Numbered from the stretch's first letter, positions 8,680-18,542 are shown. The stretch: 64,000 nucleotides of DNA from Pedobacter sp. FW305-3-2-15-E-R2A2 (GCF_038446955.1 NZ_CP151803.1:1984001-2048000); one strand, 5' to 3'. The notes: generated by a model not told the origin, from the letters alone. Program-made: numbers and translations.

Positions 8680-10344
8680 ATGAAACATTATTCTAAACTA
8701 TTCCTGACCATCATATTCAGCATCGGGTTGATATTTAATTCAGGTTGTAAAAAACAACTGGATCTGAAGCCGAAGGACACCTTATCTGATGTGATCTTCT
8801 ATAAAACTCCGGCAGATTTTAAGCTCGGAGCAAATGGGTTGTACAACTCGCTGGAAGGCTTTAATTTCAGTGATACCGAAACCGATATTGCTTTTAACAA
8901 CGCCAATTCCCTGAGTTCCGGAGATTATTTACCCTCAGAAACAGTCCAAAGCTGGACCGATGCTTACTACTACATTCGCAATGCCAATAACCTCATCAGT
9001 CAGGGGGCAGGTAAAACCGATCCGGGCATTAAAAACTATGTGGCAGAAGCCCGGTTTTTCAGGGCTTATAACTACTGGCTTTTGTTCCGCCTTTTTGGTG
9101 GCGTTCCTTTAATTACCAGGGTGCTTGATGTGGACGATCCGGAGCTGTATAGCCCAAGGGCAAGCAGGAAAGAAACCGTTGATCTGATCCTTAAAGACCT
9201 GGCTGATGCAGCGCTGGACCTTCCTTTAAAAAGTAAAATCGCCGGAATGGATGTCGGCCGGATCAGCAGTGGATCCGCCAGCGCACTGATGGCAAGAGTC
9301 GCACTATTTGAAGGTACCTGGCAAAAATACAGGGGTGCTGATGTTGCGGAATATTTAAACACGGCCATCAATGCGGCAAATGCAGTAATGAGCAGCAATG
9401 AGTATGGCTTGTATACCGCTAAAGGTGCCCAGAGTTACCGCTATCTCTTTATTGAAGAGGGCGATGATTCGAAAGAAAGTATCCTGGACCGCAGGCATGA
9501 AGTGAACATCTCCGGACAACAATATCCTTATTCTGTGGTGGGGACGGTTTGTTACCTTCCTACCAGAAAGTTAGCCGATATGTATTTGTGTAAAGATGGA
9601 TTGCCCATCACAAAGTCTGCACAATTTAAGGGATACAACACCATTAGCTCTGAATATGACAACCGCGATCCGCGGATGACGATGACCATGGTAATTCCGG
9701 GGACTTCGATTGTTGAAGTATTCAATCCACTTGTTCCTGTCATTAACTGGCCTAATTCACCTCAACGCAATGGAAATACCGGGTACATCACCTACAAATA
9801 CCTTTCAGAAAATGTTTACGGGAACACCAATAACGGAGATAATTTCGGATACGACCACCACATCATCCGTTATGCAGAAGTGCTGATGATCTATGCGGAA
9901 GCTCAGTTTGAAAAAAATGGGATGCTTTCTGATGCTGATTTGGACAAGACGGTAAATCTGATCCGGACAAGAGCAAATATGCCCTCGCTGAGCAATTCAT
10001 TTTTAGCCGCTAACGGATTGGACCTGAAGACCGAATTGAGGAGAGAAAGAAATGTAGAATTTGCATTGGAAGGCTTCAGGTATGATGACATCAGAAGGTG
10101 GAAAACTGCAGAAACGGAATTGGTGCAGGACATTAAAGGGATTAAAATCAAAGGATCGGAATGGCAAAATATTGCGCCCTATAGTGGAGCTGGTTATCAG
10201 TCCAGAACAGATGCGATGGGCTTTTTAATTGCTCAGCCGGTATCGGCGAGAACTTTTAGTCCGGATAAACACTACCTCAGACCATTACCTACAAGAGAAA
10301 TCGCCTTGTACAAAGGCAAATTGACACAAAATCCAAACTGGTAA
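8680..10344 (+). CDS. SusD/RagB-family outer-membrane lipoprotein
   Basis: 554 residues. A lipoprotein signal has lipobox cysteine 23 (IFNSGC), followed by the typical KKQLDLKPKDTLSD start of SusD proteins. The tetratricopeptide-type core includes YVAEARFFRAYNYWLLFRLFGGVPL. The conserved C-terminal block has RRERNVEFALEGFRYDDIRRWK and the closing LPTREIALYKGKLTQNPNW. It lies 20 bp after SusC and acts as the surface glycan-binding lid of that transporter. The ligand cannot be inferred from sequence. Confidence 0.95.
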   Translation: MKHYSKLFLTIIFSIGLIFNSGCKKQLDLKPKDTLSDVIFYKTPADFKLGANGLYNSLEGFNFSDTETDIAFNNANSLSSGDYLPSETVQSWTDAYYYIRNANNLISQGAGKTDPGIKNYVAEARFFRAYNYWLLFRLFGGVPLITRVLDVDDPELYSPRASRKETVDLILKDLADAALDLPLKSKIAGMDVGRISSGSASALMARVALFEGTWQKYRGADVAEYLNTAINAANAVMSSNEYGLYTAKGAQSYRYLFIEEGDDSKESILDRRHEVNISGQQYPYSVVGTVCYLPTRKLADMYLCKDGLPITKSAQFKGYNTISSEYDNRDPRMTMTMVIPGTSIVEVFNPLVPVINWPNSPQRNGNTGYITYKYLSENVYGNTNNGDNFGYDHHIIRYAEVLMIYAEAQFEKNGMLSDADLDKTVNLIRTRANMPSLSNSFLAANGLDLKTELRRERNVEFALEGFRYDDIRRWKTAETELVQDIKGIKIKGSEWQNIAPYSGAGYQSRTDAMGFLIAQPVSARTFSPDKHYLRPLPTREIALYKGKLTQNPNW

Positions 10345-10359
10345 ATAAAGAAATCAACG

Positions 10360-12744
10360 ATGTTTAAAATTACGATGACCACCCTTTGCCTGTCGCTCTT
10401 TGTGCAGACAGTTTTAGGGCAAACCCATACCACACAAAGCAATACGATACAAAGCAAATCAGCCGGCCTCATTAAAGTCGATGGCAATGGCTCAGGGCGA
10501 ATCTTTGATGGAATCGGTGCAGTGAGCGCCGGCGGATCTTCCAGATTGTTAATCGATTATTCCGATAAATCCAGAAGTGATATCCTGGATTACCTCTTTA
10601 AGCCGGGCTTTGGTGCCGGCTTTACTTACCTTAAAACCGAAATCGGTGGTGATGGCAATACGACCTGTGGCTCGGAACCAAGTTTTGCCAGGACAAAAGC
10701 CGAAATGGAAAACCCAAATTTCAACAGAGGGTATGAGTATTGGCTGATGCGGGAAGCGGTAAACAGAAATCCCGGGATTGAGCTGGATGCACTGGAATGG
10801 AGCATGCCGGGTTGGTTTAATGGCGTCTGGTCGCAAGACAACGCCGATTACCTGGTTAAGTTTATTCAGGGGGCAAAACATTGGGGCCTCAATTTGAAAT
10901 ACATTGCCGGATGCTGGAATGAGCGCGATTACAACCGCGACTGGATCGTCAATACGTTAAGGCCAACGCTGAACAAAAATGGCTTGAGCCACATTAAAAT
11001 CAATGCACCCGAAGGAGCAGGTAAAGCCTGGGGGATCGCTGATTTATTGGTCAGGGATGAGGAATTCAAAAACACCCTTTCTTCGATCAGTTATCATTAT
11101 CCGGATTCTTACATGTGGAGTGATAACAAAGAGGAGATGAACCAGAATGCGCTCGACAGCGGATTGCCATTATGGTCCGGAGAGGACTTCTCTTTACCGG
11201 GGAAATCCTGGAGAAATACCATGTATATGGCAAAGAACATCCTGAAATGCTATATCAAGAAGAAAATAGTAAAAGTGAACATGTGGTGTCCTATTGCTTC
11301 TATGCCTGATATTTCCTGCTTTTCTAACGTAGGGATTATGAAAGGGACCAATCCCTGGTCTGGTTATTACGAGGTATGGCCAACCATTTGGGCCGTGGCG
11401 CATTTTAACCAGTTTGCCAAACCCGGATGGAAATACATAGACAGTGGCTGCGGCGAACTGGAAGGAGAAGGTGCGTATTGTACGTATAAAAACCTGGATG
11501 GAAGCAATGATTATAGTATTGTTATTGCAAACGGTACAAAAGTTCAGCAACTGACTTTTAACATTTCAGACCTGAAGAAAGATAAATTGCAGGTCTGGAA
11601 ATCGAATAGTGAAAACCAGTTTCAGCAGCAGGCCGATCTGATTGCGATCAATGGTACGATTACCATATCGCTGGATGCAGAAAGTATTTACTCCATCACG
11701 ACCACTACAGGTCAGCAAAAAGGAACACACGACATCCCTAAAGAAAAGGCATTCCCTGTAAACTACGCAGATAATTTCGACCAGTATTCATTGGAACAGG
11801 CACCTTTATCGCCCAAATATTTTTACGACAACTCCGGTGCTTTTGAATTGCATCAGTCGGCCGGTAACAATAAATATCTAAGACAATCGCTGCTGAATGA
11901 CATTACCCATTGGATCCCTGACGAGTGTGCCTATACCTTTGTGGCACAGGGGACAGAATGGGATCAGGGGCAGATTTCTTCAGATGTCTTTGTAGAAAAT
12001 GATGCCTTTAACGGAAAAGGTTATGCCGGTATCATTTTAAGAGGCGCTTATGATAAAGCTTCACAGGCAAATATTCCTTTCGGCTATCGTTTCAATATCT
12101 ACAAAGATGGAACCTGGAAACTGCAGACTAAAACCGATACCCTGGCCAGTGGACATGTGGACGTCAGCAAATGGAATAACCTGAAACTGGTTGGTAAAGG
12201 AAATAGCATTAAAGCTTTTCTCAATGGTAAGCTAGTTGCCGATGTAAAAGACGATCGCTATTCGATCGGTGCTGCAGGTTATGTTTCAGGATTTAACGTC
12301 GCTAAATTTGACAATTTGCTGCTCAACTATACACCGGCATCGGGAAAACTGTTGTCAGGATGGAAACCCGCAAGTTCTCCTGCAGATCCCAGTGGTAATG
12401 AGCTGATCAATGCATTTGATGGCAATAGTCTTTCGAAATGGCGTGCCAGAGGAGATGGAGCTGCGCAGACCTTAACTGTGGATCTTGGAACCGTCCAAAA
12501 GATGGCCAGGTGCGAAACTTTTACAGATTTCGTGGATAAAAGTTTACAGTATAAAATTGAATATTCAACGGATAACCTGAAGTGGACCGTTTTTTCAGAT
12601 CAGCTGGCCAATGTCAAAAAATCTATTCCTTGTTACGTGGATGAAAGTTCTGCCAAGGCCAGGTGGGTGCGCCTTACGCTGATGCCTGCTGCCGATAAAA
12701 CCATAGCAGGGATTTATGAATTTAAGGTTTACGGAGATAAATAA
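10360..12744 (+). CDS. GH59 galactocerebrosidase-type beta-galactosidase with C-terminal discoidin domain
   Basis: 794 residues with an N-terminal signal peptide ending near residue 20 (TVLGQ). The region 40-400 follows animal galactocerebrosidase (GALC) closely: FDGIGAVSAGG, RLLIDY, ILDYLFKPGFGAG, EIGGDGNTT, FNRGYEYWLM, WNERDYN with E188 as expected acid/base, and LWSGEDFS with E275 as expected nucleophile. Later NPWSGYYEVWPTIWAVAHFNQF also matches. A lectin-like beta-domain (about 460-660) is followed by an F5/8 type C (discoidin) domain at about 665-794. GH59 enzymes remove beta-linked galactose. Here the neighbours (SusC, SusD, GH95) suggest a galactose- and fucose-containing glycan rather than a sphingolipid, though the lipid option stays open. 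It starts 15 bp after SusD. Confidence 0.88.
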   Translation: MFKITMTTLCLSLFVQTVLGQTHTTQSNTIQSKSAGLIKVDGNGSGRIFDGIGAVSAGGSSRLLIDYSDKSRSDILDYLFKPGFGAGFTYLKTEIGGDGNTTCGSEPSFARTKAEMENPNFNRGYEYWLMREAVNRNPGIELDALEWSMPGWFNGVWSQDNADYLVKFIQGAKHWGLNLKYIAGCWNERDYNRDWIVNTLRPTLNKNGLSHIKINAPEGAGKAWGIADLLVRDEEFKNTLSSISYHYPDSYMWSDNKEEMNQNALDSGLPLWSGEDFSLPGKSWRNTMYMAKNILKCYIKKKIVKVNMWCPIASMPDISCFSNVGIMKGTNPWSGYYEVWPTIWAVAHFNQFAKPGWKYIDSGCGELEGEGAYCTYKNLDGSNDYSIVIANGTKVQQLTFNISDLKKDKLQVWKSNSENQFQQQADLIAINGTITISLDAESIYSITTTTGQQKGTHDIPKEKAFPVNYADNFDQYSLEQAPLSPKYFYDNSGAFELHQSAGNNKYLRQSLLNDITHWIPDECAYTFVAQGTEWDQGQISSDVFVENDAFNGKGYAGIILRGAYDKASQANIPFGYRFNIYKDGTWKLQTKTDTLASGHVDVSKWNNLKLVGKGNSIKAFLNGKLVADVKDDRYSIGAAGYVSGFNVAKFDNLLLNYTPASGKLLSGWKPASSPADPSGNELINAFDGNSLSKWRARGDGAAQTLTVDLGTVQKMARCETFTDFVDKSLQYKIEYSTDNLKWTVFSDQLANVKKSIPCYVDESSAKARWVRLTLMPAADKTIAGIYEFKVYGDK

Positions 12745-12753
12745 TCAAAGAAC

Positions 12754-15093
12754 ATGACGACAAAATTGTTAACCCTGGTTTGCCTGTATTGCTCCGCTTT
12801 TACTGCGGTAATTGCGCAGCAAAAACCTTTGAAATTATGGTACGATCAACCCGCTAAAATCTGGGAGGAAACGTTGCCGCTTGGTAATGGCAGACTGGGG
12901 ATGACCCCGGATGGCGGGATCTTAAAAGAGAAAATCGTACTCAACGACATCACCCTGTGGTCTGGCAGTCCGCAGGATGCCAACAATTATGAAGCTTATA
13001 AAAGCCTGCCGGATATCCGGAAGCTCATTTTGGAAGGAAAGAATGTGGAAGCACAGGCCTTGGTGAACAAGAATTTTGTTTGCAAAGGGCCCGGGTCTGC
13101 CGGTGTGCAATGGGGTAAATATCAGACCATGGGCGCGGTGGAAATTGATTTTATGTACCCAGGTGCAGGTTCGCGGGCTGGTCAGCCGGAGGTTAAAGAT
13201 TACAGCAGGGCCTTGTCTTTAGATCAGGCTACGGCTAATTGCAGCTTTACACTTCAGGGAGTAAAGTATAAAAGAGAATATTTTACCAGTTTTGATGATG
13301 ATGTGAGCATCATCAGGTTAACGGCGGATAAGAAAGGGCAGCTGAACTGCCGTATTTCCATGAACCGGCCGGAAAGATATGCCCTTAAAACGGTAGGTAC
13401 AGAGCTGCAGATGTTTGGCCAGCTGGACAATGGTACGGATGGCAAAGGGATGCAATACCTGGCCCGACTGAAAACAAAATTAAAAGACGGTTCTGTTAGC
13501 ACTGAAGGTCATACTTTAGTGATTAAGGACGCTACTGAAGTCCTGATTTATGTTTCTGCCGGTACCGGTTTCAGAGGTTTTGCATTTAAAGAGAAAACAA
13601 AACAGTTTTTAGCTGCTGCTTTGAAAAAGCCCTACGAATTACAAAAAAGCAGGCATATTCTTAATTTTAGTAAGTTATTTAAAAGGGTAGATCTGGACCT
13701 CGGAGCGGGGCCCTCTTCAGGTCTGACAACAATTAAAAGATTGGAAGGATTTTACGATGACTTTAGTGAGGATCCTGCGCTCGCCTCCCTGTTCTTTCAA
13801 TATGGGAGATACCTGAGCATCAGCAGTACCAGAGTGGGCTTGTTGCCGCCGAACTTGCAGGGCTTATGGGCGCATGAGATCAATACCGCCTGGAATGGCG
13901 ATTACCATTTGGATGTCAATGTACAGATGAACCATTGGCCACTGGAAGTGACCAATCTTTCCGAGCTAAATCTGCCACTTGCCGACTTGGTTAAAAGCCT
14001 GGTTAAACCGGGAGAAAAAACCGCAAAAGCCTATTACAATGCAAAGGGCTGGATTGCACATGTCATCACCAATGTCTGGGGTTTTACGGAGCCCGGCGAA
14101 AATGCTTCATGGGGTGCCTCCAATGCAGGATCAGGCTGGTTGTGTAATAATTTATGGGATCATTACGCCTTTACCAATGACCTTGGCTACCTGAAAAGCA
14201 TTTATCCGGTATTAAAAGGTTCTGCGGAGTTTTACAAAAGTGTCCTGGTCAAAGATCCGAAAACCGGCTGGCTGGTTACCTCGCCCTCGGTTTCGCCGGA
14301 GAATTCCTTTTACCTGCCTGATGGAAAAATAGCCAGTATTTGTATGGGGCCAACGATCGACAATCAGATTGTAAGAGAGTTGTTCGGGAACGTAATTACC
14401 GCATCAAAACATTTAAATATCGATGCCGGTTTTAGGAAGGAGCTGGAAGAAAGTTTAAAATCTGTACCTCCGGCAGGAGTCATCAGCAAAGACGGGCGGA
14501 TTCAGGAATGGCTGGAAGACTATAAAGAAACGGAACCGAAACACAGGCATGTTTCTCATTTGTATGGCTTGTATCCCGCTTCTCTGATTAGCCCTTTGTC
14601 CAGTCCGGAGCTTGCACAAGCAGCGAGGAAAACACTGGAGGTAAGAGGAGATGTAGGAACGAGCTGGTCTATTGCCTATAAAATACTGTTTTGGGCAAGG
14701 TTACAGGATGGCAACCGGGCCTTCAAGCTGATTAAAGAAATTTTAAGGCCCATCCTCAGTCCGAAGAATAGCGGGGGAGGAGGAGGAGTTTATCCCAATT
14801 TATTTTCCGCACATCCACCATTCCAGATTGATGGTAATTTCGGCGCCACAGCGGGCATCGCCGAAATGCTCTTGCAAAGTCATGATGGATTTATCGATTT
14901 ATTGCCGGCAATGCCAGATGCCTGGAAGAAATACGGTAAGGTGAAAGGGCTTAAAGCAAGAGGCAATTATACGGTTGACATGAGCTGGAAAGACGGAAAA
15001 ATTACCAGCTACCGCATCGCTTCGGTTAAACCATCGAAAGTAAAGGTAAGGGTGAACGGAATCACCACGGAGATCGTTTCCAGCAAGGAATAG
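12754..15093 (+). CDS. GH95 alpha-L-fucosidase / alpha-L-galactosidase family enzyme
   Basis: 779 residues with a signal peptide (cleavage near IAQQ, residue 22). The GH95 N-terminal beta-domain begins [20 protein letters not shown]. The (alpha/alpha)6 barrel holds the family motifs [12 protein letters not shown] and [17 protein letters not shown], with D693 equivalent to the water-activating Asp. The Asn-x-Asn pair is altered here: D387-V-N389 instead of N-x-N as in the other two clear GH95 proteins of this window. GH95 inverts alpha-1,2-L-fucose or L-galactose linkages. It is the last gene of locus A, 9 bp after GH59, and converges with the gene at 15116. Confidence 0.9.
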   Translation: MTTKLLTLVCLYCSAFTAVIAQQKPLKLWYDQPAKIWEETLPLGNGRLGMTPDGGILKEKIVLNDITLWSGSPQDANNYEAYKSLPDIRKLILEGKNVEAQALVNKNFVCKGPGSAGVQWGKYQTMGAVEIDFMYPGAGSRAGQPEVKDYSRALSLDQATANCSFTLQGVKYKREYFTSFDDDVSIIRLTADKKGQLNCRISMNRPERYALKTVGTELQMFGQLDNGTDGKGMQYLARLKTKLKDGSVSTEGHTLVIKDATEVLIYVSAGTGFRGFAFKEKTKQFLAAALKKPYELQKSRHILNFSKLFKRVDLDLGAGPSSGLTTIKRLEGFYDDFSEDPALASLFFQYGRYLSISSTRVGLLPPNLQGLWAHEINTAWNGDYHLDVNVQMNHWPLEVTNLSELNLPLADLVKSLVKPGEKTAKAYYNAKGWIAHVITNVWGFTEPGENASWGASNAGSGWLCNNLWDHYAFTNDLGYLKSIYPVLKGSAEFYKSVLVKDPKTGWLVTSPSVSPENSFYLPDGKIASICMGPTIDNQIVRELFGNVITASKHLNIDAGFRKELEESLKSVPPAGVISKDGRIQEWLEDYKETEPKHRHVSHLYGLYPASLISPLSSPELAQAARKTLEVRGDVGTSWSIAYKILFWARLQDGNRAFKLIKEILRPILSPKNSGGGGGVYPNLFSAHPPFQIDGNFGATAGIAEMLLQSHDGFIDLLPAMPDAWKKYGKVKGLKARGNYTVDMSWKDGKITSYRIASVKPSKVKVRVNGITTEIVSSKE

Positions 15094-15115
15094 CAATCCA
15101 GCTTATGGCCTTCAT

Positions 15116-16585
15116 TTATCCCTGAATGCTTCGGTAAACATCGGCCAATAACTGGATGCCTTCTTTTAGTTCATTTTCAGTTAATGAGCCATAACCCAGG
15201 CGCATCCCTTTTCTTGCTTTGTTGTCCTCGTAAAAACCTCCGGGAGGTACGATTTGAACGTTCTTATACTTTAGTTCTTGAATATAGGCCTCAAAATCAA
15301 TGCCTTCATTGAATTCCAGCCAATAAGCCAGTCCCCCCTCTGGTTTATGGAATTTGATAGCAGCACCAAAATATTGATGAAGATAGTCCGCCATTAAGTC
15401 CCGTTTGTGCCGGTAAACCATCGATGCCTTTCTGGAATGCCTGCCGATGATGCCCTCCTCCATCAGTTCGGCAATGGCATGTTCAAGTATGTTATCCCCT
15501 TGTCGGTCTACCTGGATGCGTAGGTTGACAAGGGATTGCATAAATGCTTTCGGGCCTGTGATATAACCAACCCTGATTGCCGGTGCCAGGAGTTTACTGA
15601 AAGAGCTGATGTAAATCACATTGGCTGCCATATCGCTGCTGGCCAATGCGAGGTTATTTCCTGCCCCGAAGTGATACTCATGGTCGTAATCATCTTCTAT
15701 TATCGCAAAACCATACGTTATGGAAAGTTCCAGGAGCTTGATTCTCCTGCCGGCTTTCATCGTCACGGTGGTTGGAAACTGATGGTGCGGGGTCACATAA
15801 ATCGCTTTGACCTGCATTTTTTTGCACATGGATTCCAGCAGCTCCGGATCGAGTCCTTCCTGGTCCAGTTCGATGCTTTTTACATTTGCACCTGCTTCGG
15901 CAAAGATTTTTCTGATCGCAGGATAGCCAGGTTGTTCCAAAATAACCACATCGCCTGGGTTGATCAGCACTTTTGCAGCGAGGTATAAAGCCATTTGGCT
16001 CCCTCTGGTGATGCAAATGTTGTTTACATCCACCTGAAAACCCCTGTCTCTGGATAACAACAGGACGAGCATCTCTCTGAGCTTTAAATCCCCCCGTTCC
16101 GCGCCATAGCCCAGCAGCTGCCATCTTCCCTGGCGTTCCAGGATGCGTCGGTAAGCTCTGGACAATTCTTTCAAAGGGGCCAGGCGGTTGTCGGGAGCAC
16201 CCTCATTAAAAACAATAAGATTTTCTGATAGCGGGCGATCTGTGAGCGGATCCGGGGCAAATTCCCTGAACTGGAAATTGGCATTTACCTTCCGCTCTTT
16301 TTGGAATTTATCTCTCCTTATTTCCGGCAGATTTTCCGATACAAAGGTTCCTGACTTAAACCTGCTTTCTGCCCAGCCATCGGCGATGAGTGATTGGTAC
16401 GCAAAGATGACCGTCTTACGATTTACGCCAAGATCTTGTGCCAGAGCCCTGCTTCCGGGTAAGGAAGCCCCTTTCTCCAACCTTCCTCTGGTAATTTCCT
16501 GCCTGATCACCGAAGCAATTTGCTCCACAAGTGTCTGTTCAGCATTAAAAGAAATATTGAAAATCGTTTTCCATGGTCTTAACAT
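15116..16585 (-). CDS. MocR/PdxR-type regulator: GntR winged helix fused to aminotransferase domain
   Basis: 489 residues. The GntR winged helix-turn-helix is at about 15-85 (GSRALAQDLGVNRKTVIFAYQ, core SRALAQDLGVNRKTV). A fold-type I aminotransferase-like domain follows, with IEDDYDHEYHF and the PLP-binding lysine K331 in SSFSKLLAPAIRVGYI. MocR proteins sense PLP, amines or amino acids and usually control a divergent gene. The divergent gene here is the GNAT acetyltransferase at 16753, across a 167-bp gap that contains GGTCCA and TGGACC. The effector cannot be told from the sequence. Confidence 0.92.
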   Translation of the reverse strand: MLRPWKTIFNISFNAEQTLVEQIASVIRQEITRGRLEKGASLPGSRALAQDLGVNRKTVIFAYQSLIADGWAESRFKSGTFVSENLPEIRRDKFQKERKVNANFQFREFAPDPLTDRPLSENLIVFNEGAPDNRLAPLKELSRAYRRILERQGRWQLLGYGAERGDLKLREMLVLLLSRDRGFQVDVNNICITRGSQMALYLAAKVLINPGDVVILEQPGYPAIRKIFAEAGANVKSIELDQEGLDPELLESMCKKMQVKAIYVTPHHQFPTTVTMKAGRRIKLLELSITYGFAIIEDDYDHEYHFGAGNNLALASSDMAANVIYISSFSKLLAPAIRVGYITGPKAFMQSLVNLRIQVDRQGDNILEHAIAELMEEGIIGRHSRKASMVYRHKRDLMADYLHQYFGAAIKFHKPEGGLAYWLEFNEGIDFEAYIQELKYKNVQIVPPGGFYEDNKARKGMRLGYGSLTENELKEGIQLLADVYRSIQG

Positions 16586-16623
16586 CCGGCCCTATACTTA
16601 TCTGTGAATCTTGTAATCTTAAC

Positions 16624-16666
16624 GGTCCAAATTTAAATTGTTTTTCTGTGATAAACGATCTGGACC
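16624..16666. promoter_or_regulatory. Candidate MocR operator: GGTCCA ... TGGACC
   Basis: GGTCCA at 16624-16629 and its complement TGGACC at 16661-16666 lie in the divergent gap between the MocR gene and the GNAT gene. GGTCCA/TGGACC-like words are frequent in MocR sites of other bacteria as far as I recall. Assignment to this regulator is inference from position. Confidence 0.35.
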
Positions 16667-16752
16667 CATCAGATTCTAAAAACTGGAGGAATACAATTCT
16701 TCGGTTTTTGGGAAACTTTGCCGCATTATTAATCTTTAAAATTTAAATCTAT

Positions 16753-17211
16753 ATGGAAAAAATCGTAAAAGCAGGCATGGAGCATTTGGAGGAGTTTTCA
16801 GCACTATTCAATAGTTACAGAATTTTCTATCAACAGGAAAGTGACCTGGAAAAAGCGACTGCTTTTTTGAAGGATCGGATCCGCAATGGGGAGTCGGATA
16901 CCTTTCTGGCTGTGGTAGATGGTAAAGCGGTTGGGTTTGCACAGCTTTATTCTTTGTTTCATTACAAAACACTACAACGCCAGTGGTTGTTGAGCGACCT
17001 GTTTGTCGACCCTGAATACAGGGGCCTTGGCTTGTCAGTAAAAATCATCGACCGGTGTAAGGCTTTTTGTGAGGAGACAGGTGCCTGTGGTCTTTTATTG
17101 GAAACGCAAAAGACCAACGATATCGGGAATAAACTTTATCCAAGATGTGGATTTGAAGTAGATGAAGAACACAACTACTACAATTGGTGGAAGAAGGACC
17201 TGAGGAAATAA
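16753..17211 (+). CDS. GNAT-family N-acetyltransferase
   Basis: 152 residues, a single GNAT domain. The acetyl-CoA binding motif A is LSDLFVDPEYRGLGLSVKII (R/Q-x-x-G-x-G/A type), and the C-terminal motif is NKLYPRCGFEVDEEHNYYNWW. The acceptor (amine, amino acid, antibiotic or protein) is unknown. Divergent placement from a MocR regulator suggests a small amine or amino acid. It ends 16 bp before a strong bidirectional terminator. Confidence 0.9.
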   Translation: MEKIVKAGMEHLEEFSALFNSYRIFYQQESDLEKATAFLKDRIRNGESDTFLAVVDGKAVGFAQLYSLFHYKTLQRQWLLSDLFVDPEYRGLGLSVKIIDRCKAFCEETGACGLLLETQKTNDIGNKLYPRCGFEVDEEHNYYNWWKKDLRK

Positions 17212-17227
17212 GCGCCTGGCATATTTG

Positions 17228-17267
17228 CAACAAAGCCCTTAGCAATTTCCTGCTAAGGGCTTTGTTG
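17228..17267. terminator. Bidirectional terminator, 17-bp perfect stem
   Basis: CAACAAAGCCCTTAGCA (17228-17244) pairs perfectly with TGCTAAGGGCTTTGTTG (17251-17267) around a 6-nt loop. It sits between the converging GNAT and esterase genes and can stop transcription from both sides. Confidence 0.8.
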
Positions 17268-17276
17268 GGCATTATA

Positions 17277-17293
17277 CCTCCTGTTACAGGAGG
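17277..17293. terminator. Second small hairpin in the convergent gap
   Basis: CCTCCTG / CAGGAGG with a TTA loop, just after the larger terminator and 12 bp before the end of the esterase gene. There is no T run, so it is only a possible auxiliary stop or processing structure. Confidence 0.3.
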
Positions 17294-17305
17294 AGATTTG
17301 CCGGC

Positions 17306-18208
17306 TTATTTTTGATATTCTGTTTTAGGATACAACAATTTAAAGGCGTTGTACACCGCCTGATGGATGGCTGTAGAATGGATCTCATTCGGCATATAGT
17401 CAAAATGAACCTGCTTCAGGTTTTCCTGGTTTTCCTTTAGCACCTCAGCTAAGGCAACCGCATCATTATACATCGTTAAATCCTCCTCTTTATTACAGGC
17501 GCCTACATAAACCTGAACTTTATTTTTGCTTCCGGATTTTAGTAATTTTGGTGCTTCTGCCAATAAAGACTCATTTCCCCACCATAGGCTGGGTGTGACA
17601 ATAATATAAGTACTGAATAAATCTCTGTGTTTCAATAGAATCTCTGTGGCCAACAATCCGGCAAAAGATTCTCCGATCACCGTTTTTTGAGCCGTTGTTT
17701 TATACTTTTTGCTAATGTAAGGCTGTAATTCTTTTTCCAGAAAAGCGATGTATTTAGCAGATCCGCCTACTGTGGGGAAGCTTTCTTTCTTAAATCCCAT
17801 TTTCTCCACGAAATCCAGGTTAGGTACCGCAAAGCTGAAATCACGTTTTCTGTTTGTATTCTCTATCCCTACAACTATAGATCTAGGAAACCTGTTGATC
17901 CAGGGCTGGGTGTTAAACCTGACAATTCCTGCAATATGGATGAAATCTTCATTTACACCCCCATCCAGGATATAGATGACCGGGTACTTTGTGGTATCGT
18001 TTTGTTTGTAGTCTTCAGGGAGATAAATGCTGATTTTTCTTTCTTCTCCTAATATTTTTGAGGGGATCTTTTGGATCGATCCAATGACCATAGGTGTGCT
18101 TTTATCGGTGTCTTTTGCTTTCTTTTGAGCAAAAGAGAAGTTCATAAAAAAGCTGAGAAATAATACTAAGGAGGCTGTTTTCATCGGGTGATTTTTTTTT
18201 CTATTCAT
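17306..18208 (-). CDS. Secreted alpha/beta hydrolase, esterase D / enterochelin esterase-like (PF00756)
   Basis: 300 residues from ATG 18208; a longer frame from TTG 18226 is less likely because a promoter box overlaps it. A signal peptide with a basic N-terminus (MNRKKNHPMK) is cleaved near FSFAQ. The esterase D fold shows KISIYLPEDY, YPVIYILDGG and the nucleophile elbow GES181FAG. The likely catalytic His is in NEIHSTAIHQAVY near the end. Family members hydrolyse carboxyl esters such as acetyl, feruloyl or siderophore esters. It is monocistronic between two terminators/promoters, so context does not give the substrate. Confidence 0.85.
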   Translation of the reverse strand: MNRKKNHPMKTASLVLFLSFFMNFSFAQKKAKDTDKSTPMVIGSIQKIPSKILGEERKISIYLPEDYKQNDTTKYPVIYILDGGVNEDFIHIAGIVRFNTQPWINRFPRSIVVGIENTNRKRDFSFAVPNLDFVEKMGFKKESFPTVGGSAKYIAFLEKELQPYISKKYKTTAQKTVIGESFAGLLATEILLKHRDLFSTYIIVTPSLWWGNESLLAEAPKLLKSGSKNKVQVYVGACNKEEDLTMYNDAVALAEVLKENQENLKQVHFDYMPNEIHSTAIHQAVYNAFKLLYPKTEYQK

Positions 18209-18223
18209 AAAAAGTAATGCCGT

Positions 18224-18252
18224 CAAATATAGGGAGCTTTTGCAGGATCAAA
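18224..18252 (-). promoter_or_regulatory. Bacteroidota-type promoter for the esterase gene
   Basis: On the minus strand a TTTG (-33 box, 18249-18252) lies 17 bp before TATATTTG (-7 box, 18224-18231), a perfect TAnnTTTG. Transcription would begin about 11 bp before the ATG at 18208, which supports that start over the TTG at 18226. Confidence 0.55.
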
Positions 18253-18463
18253 AAGCAACAGGATCATACGTCATTAATATTTTACCTGTAAGTATATAGA
18301 AGGTATTACTGATTCGATGATAAACAATAGGCAAACAAAAAACTTATTTTGTTGTTGATTTGTTTTAAGGTGTTGATTTTCAACTGTAAGTGTTTGAATT
18401 TACATTGGTGTAGATGCTGTTATAGTATCGAATTGAAATTAAAGGTGGGCGGTGTCATGTTTG
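18253..18463. other. AT-rich intergenic stretch without a recognisable gene
   Basis: This is most of the 334-bp gap between the divergent esterase and OmpA-family genes. I see no open frame of note and no RNA gene. A small GTTGA-TTT-TCAAC inverted repeat is present. The promoters at its edges are listed separately. Confidence 0.5.
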
Positions 18464-18495
18464 TTTGAATATTACGAGTTAGGATATATTTTTTG
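18464..18495 (+). promoter_or_regulatory. Candidate promoter for the DUF937-OmpA gene
   Basis: TTTG at 18464-18467 is followed 19 bp later by TATTTTTTG (18487-18495), one base longer than the TAnnTTTG consensus. The predicted leader is about 45 nt and ends in TCTAACCTAAAACCTATAAAC before the ATG at 18543, similar to the other A-rich start regions here. Confidence 0.4.
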
Positions 18496-18542
18496 CGAAA
18501 GATGCATGATGATTTAAAATTTCTAACCTAAAACCTATAAAC

